Below, piece by piece: positions 15,059-18,380 of a stretch of 18,380 bases of DNA; the first letter of the stretch is position 1, and each line of letters starts with the position of its first letter. This DNA comes from JABJMC01 sp964459205 (GTDB taxonomy: Bacteria > Patescibacteriota > Gracilibacteria > UBA1369 > UBA12473), in NCBI GenBank assembly GCA_964459205.1, contig CAYWKJ010000024.1, positions 1-18,380 on the forward strand. The letters are read 5' to 3'. A model generated the notes under the pieces. That model had not been told where the DNA came from and did not search any database. It worked only from the letters and a program-made list of their open reading frames with translations. A program made the position numbers and the translations under genes.

Positions 15059-16291
15059 ATGAGTAAAGACCATCATAAACACCAACACAAATATCAGGCC
15101 CACCCTCATCACCATAAACCGAGGAAGAAAAAAATTAAGGTTTTTCACCCTAAAAAACCTTGGTTGATTGCGGCGATGATTGCCCTAACTATTGGTGTAG
15201 GAATGGGAGAGCAGCTGATTGAAGAAGAAATCTCTCCAATGGTGGCCTTAAAAATTAGTCAAAACTTTCAAACCGCTTCTTTTAGCCCAGCAGATACCAG
15301 TAAAAGAGGTATTATGCGGGCTCAATACCGAGTTTCTTTCTTGTCTTATGATGCTGAAAACCCACTAACCCAAGATGAAGAGCCAGCACGTGAAGGAATT
15401 AAACGAGTTTGTTTTTGGGAAAATGCTGTGGAAGAAATTGATTATAGCGGTGAGGTGATTGAAGTTAAAATCACAGAAGATATTCAGCCAGGAAATGAAT
15501 TTCGGGCTGAAATTTATGTTGAAAATACTGGTAATATGAACTGGTATGGAGTGAGTAGTGGTTGCTTGGATAAAACAATGGTTAATCTTGGAACAACCTA
15601 TGAAACAGATCGAGCTAGTGGCTTTTTCTTAGAAGGAGCAGATACTGGCTGGCTAGGAACAAATCGAATTAAAATGGTAGAAGATGTGGTTCAGCCTGGT
15701 GAAACAGCAACTTTTGCTTTTACAAGTTTTGCGCCAAATAAAAACACTATTTATAAAGAACACTTTGGTTTAGTAGCTGAAAATGTGACTTGGGTAGATG
15801 ATTTCGCAGTATCTCTAGATATTGCCGTGGGAGAGACTACCGAAGAAGATGAAGAGATTCTTCGATTTATGCAGACTTATACTGGTGATACGGCTAGCTT
15901 AGAAGGTGAACGGTCGTTTGCGATTAATCTTTCAACGCAACAAATGTCATTTATGGTCGGTGAAACGGCTATTTATACTATGACCATTAGTTCTGGGGCG
16001 GCTAGCACGCCAACACCAACTGGAACTTGGACTATTTTAAACAAACAAGAACTTCGGATTGGGGGAGCTTCTCCGCACTATCGCATGCCTTACTGGCAAG
16101 GGTTTACGGTTTGGGGGCATGGATTACATGCGCTTCCTTACTTAGAATCTGATGGTGGTGTGTTCTGGAGTGAAGCTCTAAATCACATTGGAATTCCGGT
16201 CAGTCATGGTTGTATTCGAATGCTACCAGATGATGCGATCACAGTTTATGAATATTCGGATATTGGAACTGAGCTTTATATTCATTATTAA
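15059..16291 (+). CDS. Membrane-anchored L,D-transpeptidase (YkuD family) with a His-rich N-terminus
   Basis: A 410-residue envelope enzyme expected to form 3-3 cross-links in peptidoglycan or attach proteins to it. Residues 1-33 are cytoplasmic and basic, with eight histidines within the first 19 residues. Residues about 35-50 form a single membrane anchor (WLIAAMIALTIGVGMG). Residues about 145-257 look like an Ig-like beta-sandwich resembling the NBR1-type domain (ENTGNMNWYG, GTNRIKM, ENVTWVDDF); this match is tentative. The YkuD catalytic domain spans about 285-410, with HGLH at 354-357 and the active-site motif SHGCIRM at 382-388 (nucleophile C385, with H383 and R387). The ATG at 15059 is used because the promoter excludes the upstream ATG at 15014. 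Hairpins follow the stop. The substrate cannot be told from sequence. Confidence 0.92.
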   Translation: MSKDHHKHQHKYQAHPHHHKPRKKKIKVFHPKKPWLIAAMIALTIGVGMGEQLIEEEISPMVALKISQNFQTASFSPADTSKRGIMRAQYRVSFLSYDAENPLTQDEEPAREGIKRVCFWENAVEEIDYSGEVIEVKITEDIQPGNEFRAEIYVENTGNMNWYGVSSGCLDKTMVNLGTTYETDRASGFFLEGADTGWLGTNRIKMVEDVVQPGETATFAFTSFAPNKNTIYKEHFGLVAENVTWVDDFAVSLDIAVGETTEEDEEILRFMQTYTGDTASLEGERSFAINLSTQQMSFMVGETAIYTMTISSGAASTPTPTGTWTILNKQELRIGGASPHYRMPYWQGFTVWGHGLHALPYLESDGGVFWSEALNHIGIPVSHGCIRMLPDDAITVYEYSDIGTELYIHY

Positions 16292-16310
16292 AACCCAAAA
16301 ACAGAAAACT

Positions 16311-16361
16311 AAGTTCCCTTTAGTCGCTCGAAGGGACCTTATTTGATGCATGATCAAATAA
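16311..16361 (+). terminator. Tandem hairpins after the L,D-transpeptidase gene
   Basis: Hairpin 1 pairs AAGTTCCCTT (16311-16320) with AAGGGACCTT (16331-16340), one mismatch, 10-nt loop. Hairpin 2 has perfect 9-bp arms TTATTTGAT (16339-16347) and ATCAAATAA (16353-16361) with a 5-nt loop. They share two bases, so they may be alternatives. No T-tract follows directly; a T-rich stretch begins about 40 bp later (16400-16412). This is a likely 3'-end structure, or hairpin 2 could be an operator for the next gene. Confidence 0.45.
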
Positions 16362-16423
16362 GAATCCTTCTGATTAACGCTCCCAAAGGAAACATTAGTC
16401 TTTCTTTTTTTGTCTTTCGATAT

Positions 16424-16451
16424 TTCACTAAACAAGAAAACTCCATATAAT
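16424..16451 (+). promoter_or_regulatory. Promoter of the transglutaminase-like gene, probably leaderless
   Basis: TTCACT (16424-16429), a 16-bp spacer and a perfect TATAAT (16446-16451) lie 7 nt before the ATG at 16459. The in-frame ATG at 16450 overlaps the -10 box and cannot be the start if this promoter is used. Confidence 0.5.
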
Positions 16452-16458
16452 GCATATA

Positions 16459-16932
16459 ATGTTAAAAGCTATCTTTGGGATTTTTTCGCAGTATGTGCAT
16501 CCTTTTGAAAAAAAGGCGGACAAGTTTTTTAGAAAAATAAAATCCCATCATAGCTCTGCTAAAACTCACAAAAAATTAGAAAATTTGATGCAGGAAAATT
16601 TGATAGTGCTTAATTTATGGATGGAGAAAAAGTATAAAAACTATGTTTATTTAAAAAAAAGAGTGCGCCGTAAAATGTATGAGGATGTAGAAATTTTAAA
16701 GGAGGATTTTTTGAGATTTGCCAAAGGGCACAAAATGGATGACAAAAAAGTGGCGGCAAAATTTAAAACACTTGGGGTGTCTTTCCCGAATCAAAACCCA
16801 GAACACTTGAAGTTTTTTGGTAGCTGTTATGGCGTATTTGCGTCCGGGCAAAAGGTTTTTGTATCAGGAAAGTGCGAATTTTGGGAAACTGCTCAAAAAT
16901 CCGTTAGAAGAAAAACTGGTTGGCGACTGTAA
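16459..16932 (+). CDS. Transglutaminase-like protein, N-terminal part before a frameshift
   Basis: This frame encodes the basic, helical N-terminal part (MLKAIFGIFSQYVHPFEKKA...) of what appears to be one protein continued in the next frame from about 16817. Up to the T6 tract at 16813-16818 (about residue 120) the sequence looks natural. After it, the frame reads a Cys/Trp/Arg-rich tail (VFASGQKVFVSGKCEFWETA) that is most likely out of frame and ends at 16932. Removing one T joins the two parts as NPEHLKFLVAVMAYLRPGKR and gives a 384-residue protein. The N-terminal part has no signal peptide and I do not recognise a domain in it. The start at 16459 follows from the -10 box at 16446-16451; an in-frame ATG at 16450 is the alternative. 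Confidence 0.7.
   Translation: MLKAIFGIFSQYVHPFEKKADKFFRKIKSHHSSAKTHKKLENLMQENLIVLNLWMEKKYKNYVYLKKRVRRKMYEDVEILKEDFLRFAKGHKMDDKKVAAKFKTLGVSFPNQNPEHLKFFGSCYGVFASGQKVFVSGKCEFWETAQKSVRRKTGWRL
16813..16818 (+). other. T6 tract: probable +1 frameshift site
   Basis: Six consecutive T bases lie where frame 1 (from 16459) must give way to frame 2 (to 17614). Frame 2 has a stop at 16808-16810, so the switch must lie between 16811 and about 16927, before the catalytic Cys codon. Loss of one T restores one continuous protein. It may be a sequencing or assembly error, a true one-base insertion, or a slippage site. Confidence 0.65.
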
Positions 16933-17614
16933 TCAAATTGTGACGCTTTATAGTTTTTTGTATTCACTTAAATATCCAATTAAAGAACTGCAAATTAAGA
17001 TTCTGCCGGGGCATGTTTGTTTGCATTTTCGAGGAATGGATATTGAGGCTACTAGTGGAACTTTTAAACATTATTCCAAACATGATGGCGTGCTGCCGAT
17101 CACGGAATTAATCACAACTAACTTGCTAGACGTGGCAGATGCCGAAGCTAAAACCAAGAAAATTGATCAACGCGTGATGCTAAAAAGAGCCCATTTAGCG
17201 TATCTTGTTAGTAGTAAACGAGAATTAGTAGAACGGAACTTAGAAATTGCTTACCGTAATTTAGGAGCTAAGTTAATGAATGAAAAAAAGTTTGATTCCG
17301 CTATTTTTTATCTAGAAAAACTTAAAGACCCTAAATTGTTGAACATGGCTTATCACAATGGGGCGATTTATTTTTTGAAAAGGAAAAACTTTAGGCGGGC
17401 GAGGTATTTTGCTAAACGTTCGGGGAAAGATGATTTGCTGCGCGCTTGTTATATGGGCGAATACCGCGAAGTATCTAAAAAAGTTCGAGGCATTAAGAGT
17501 ATTTCTAAGGCAAAAACCTACAAGGCAACTTATCGAAAAATGTTGAATCTAGCGCGCAAAGGTGGTGATAATAAGGCTGAGGCGAGTGTGCGGAAGATTT
17601 TGAAGCAGTTGTAA
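16817..17614 (+). CDS. Transglutaminase-like protein, catalytic and TPR-like C-terminal part
   Basis: This frame carries the conserved part of the split gene. A transglutaminase-like (papain-fold) Cys-His-Asp triad is visible: the Cys in GDCNQIVTLY (codon 16928), the His in LPGHVCLHF (codon 17012) and the Asp in GMDIEATSG (codon 17039). These are C157, H185 and D194 of the frame-corrected protein. The rest (codons from about 17170) is basic and helical with TPR-like pairs (LEIAYRNLGAKLMNEKKFDSAIFYLEKL; NGAIYFLKRKNFRRARYFAKR). The frame opens only with a TTG inside the T tract and has no ribosome binding site, so independent translation is unlikely. Proteins of this fold may act as cysteine proteases or amidases; no substrate can be assigned. 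It ends 26 bp before uvrD. Confidence 0.75.
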   Translation: MVAVMAYLRPGKRFLYQESANFGKLLKNPLEEKLVGDCNQIVTLYSFLYSLKYPIKELQIKILPGHVCLHFRGMDIEATSGTFKHYSKHDGVLPITELITTNLLDVADAEAKTKKIDQRVMLKRAHLAYLVSSKRELVERNLEIAYRNLGAKLMNEKKFDSAIFYLEKLKDPKLLNMAYHNGAIYFLKRKNFRRARYFAKRSGKDDLLRACYMGEYREVSKKVRGIKSISKAKTYKATYRKMLNLARKGGDNKAEASVRKILKQL

Positions 17615-17623
17615 ATTTTTTTG

Positions 17624-17632
17624 TGGTATATT
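17624..17632 (+). promoter_or_regulatory. Extended -10 promoter before the UvrD-like gene
   Basis: TGG plus TATATT (17627-17632) is an extended -10 element like that of pilB, without a clear -35 box. Only 8 nt separate it from the ATG at 17641, so the transcript would be leaderless or nearly so. Confidence 0.5.
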
Positions 17633-17640
17633 GATTCCCC

Positions 17641-18380
17641 ATGAATCAAGAACACCCAATTTTAAAAGGACTAAATGAGCCACAGCAAGAAGCAGTGACC
17701 GCAATTGACGGGCCGGTTTTGATTTTGGCGGGAGCTGGGAGTGGCAAGACGCGGGCGCTGACGCATCGAATTGCTTATCTGATGGCGGAGCGTGAGGTAA
17801 AGCCTTTTAATATTTTGGCGGTAACTTTTACGAATAAGGCGGCCAGTGAAATGAAACGCCGTATTTTGGATTTGATGTATGGGAAAAAGAAAACAGAGGC
17901 GATGTGGGAAGCGGCGAAAAGTATTAATTTTAATCGTTCGGACTTGCCGGTGGTGGGAACTTTTCACTCGGTGTGTGTGCAGATTTTGCGCCGTCATTTA
18001 CATTTACTGGGGTACGAGGATCGGTTTGCGATTTATGATGATACGGATACTGAAGTTTTGATGAAAACTATTATGAAGGATCTAGGAATTGCGAAAGATA
18101 AATTAAATCCCAAGGCAGTGCTGGGCGCGATTGCGGGGGCTAAAAATGCGCTCCTTACGCCCGATGAATACTCGCGGCAAATGCATAGTCATTTTACCGA
18201 ACAAGTGGCTAAGCTTTATCCGATTTATCAGAAAAGATTAGCGCAAAATCAGGCTTTGGATTTTGATGATCTTATTATGAAAACTGTGCAGCTTTTTGAG
18301 CAAGAACCCGAAGTCTTGGATGAATATCAAGAGCGTTTTAAATATATTTCCGTAGATGAGTATCAGGACACAAACCACGC
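17641..18380 (+). CDS. UvrD/PcrA-type superfamily 1 DNA helicase (5' part, cut by window end)
   Basis: The open frame runs from the ATG at 17641 to the window edge: 246 complete codons of a protein that is normally about 650-750 residues. It is a 3'-5' DNA helicase used in nucleotide excision repair, replication restart and removal of RecA. The SF1A motifs appear in order: Q motif LNEPQQEAV, Walker A AGAGSGKT, motif Ia TFTNKAASEM, motif Ic GTFHSV, and motif II VDEYQDTN at the very end. The middle (about residues 80-225) includes the usual 1B-domain insertion with FDDLI. UvrD, PcrA and Rep cannot be separated from this part alone. Its start follows the transglutaminase-like gene by 26 bp. Confidence 0.95.
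   Translation, partial: MNQEHPILKGLNEPQQEAVTAIDGPVLILAGAGSGKTRALTHRIAYLMAEREVKPFNILAVTFTNKAASEMKRRILDLMYGKKKTEAMWEAAKSINFNRSDLPVVGTFHSVCVQILRRHLHLLGYEDRFAIYDDTDTEVLMKTIMKDLGIAKDKLNPKAVLGAIAGAKNALLTPDEYSRQMHSHFTEQVAKLYPIYQKRLAQNQALDFDDLIMKTVQLFEQEPEVLDEYQERFKYISVDEYQDTNH

Noticed and set aside
1..18380. Alternative genetic code with TGA as glycine, as in Gracilibacteria
   Set aside because: dprA ends at a TGA exactly where the family ends, and every full gene reads through with the standard code.
1..18380. CRISPR array, toxin-antitoxin or restriction cassette
   Set aside because: No regularly spaced short repeats with unique spacers, and no paired small genes of these types were seen.

Overview
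The window is an AT-rich bacterial stretch read with the standard code (TAA, TAG and TGA all end genes). It looks like a Candidate Phyla Radiation / Patescibacteria genome. The reasons are the compact layout with overlapping or abutting genes, small conserved genes without their usual operon partners, type IV pilus and DNA-uptake genes, large secreted repeat proteins, and few Shine-Dalgarno sites. The lineage is inferred from gene content and cannot be fixed more precisely by reading alone.

Layout. Positions 1-270 hold the terminator of an upstream unit and a promoter. 271-4569 (+) encodes a very large secreted right-handed beta-helix protein with an acidic thrombospondin type 3 (calcium-binding) region. 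4669-6441 (+) is a PilB/GspE-type pilus assembly ATPase. Going leftward on the minus strand from 12138 are an SLH-domain surface protein, a Xer-type tyrosine recombinase, FtsE, PurM and, after a 215-bp gap, DprA, whose end overlaps the end of pilB. On the plus strand from 12174 is a dGTPase-like HD hydrolase that runs into the end of a minus-strand PrsW-family membrane protease. Then on the plus strand come NrdR, a membrane-anchored L,D-transpeptidase, a transglutaminase-like protein split by an apparent single-base frameshift, and the start of a UvrD/PcrA helicase cut by the window edge.

Themes. Cell envelope: beta-helix protein, SLH protein, L,D-transpeptidase, PrsW, FtsE. DNA uptake and maintenance: PilB, DprA, Xer, UvrD. 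Nucleotide supply: PurM, dGTPase-like protein, NrdR. PilB and DprA are convergent neighbours and could both serve natural transformation.

Points worth a second look: an exact 285-bp higher-order duplication inside the calcium-binding repeats; a T6-tract frameshift just before the catalytic cysteine of the transglutaminase-like protein; -10 boxes placed 6-8 nt before several start codons, which suggests leaderless transcripts; and ftsE without ftsX. I found no CRISPR array, tRNA, rRNA, insertion sequence or defence cassette, and nothing I can defend as a wholly new system.
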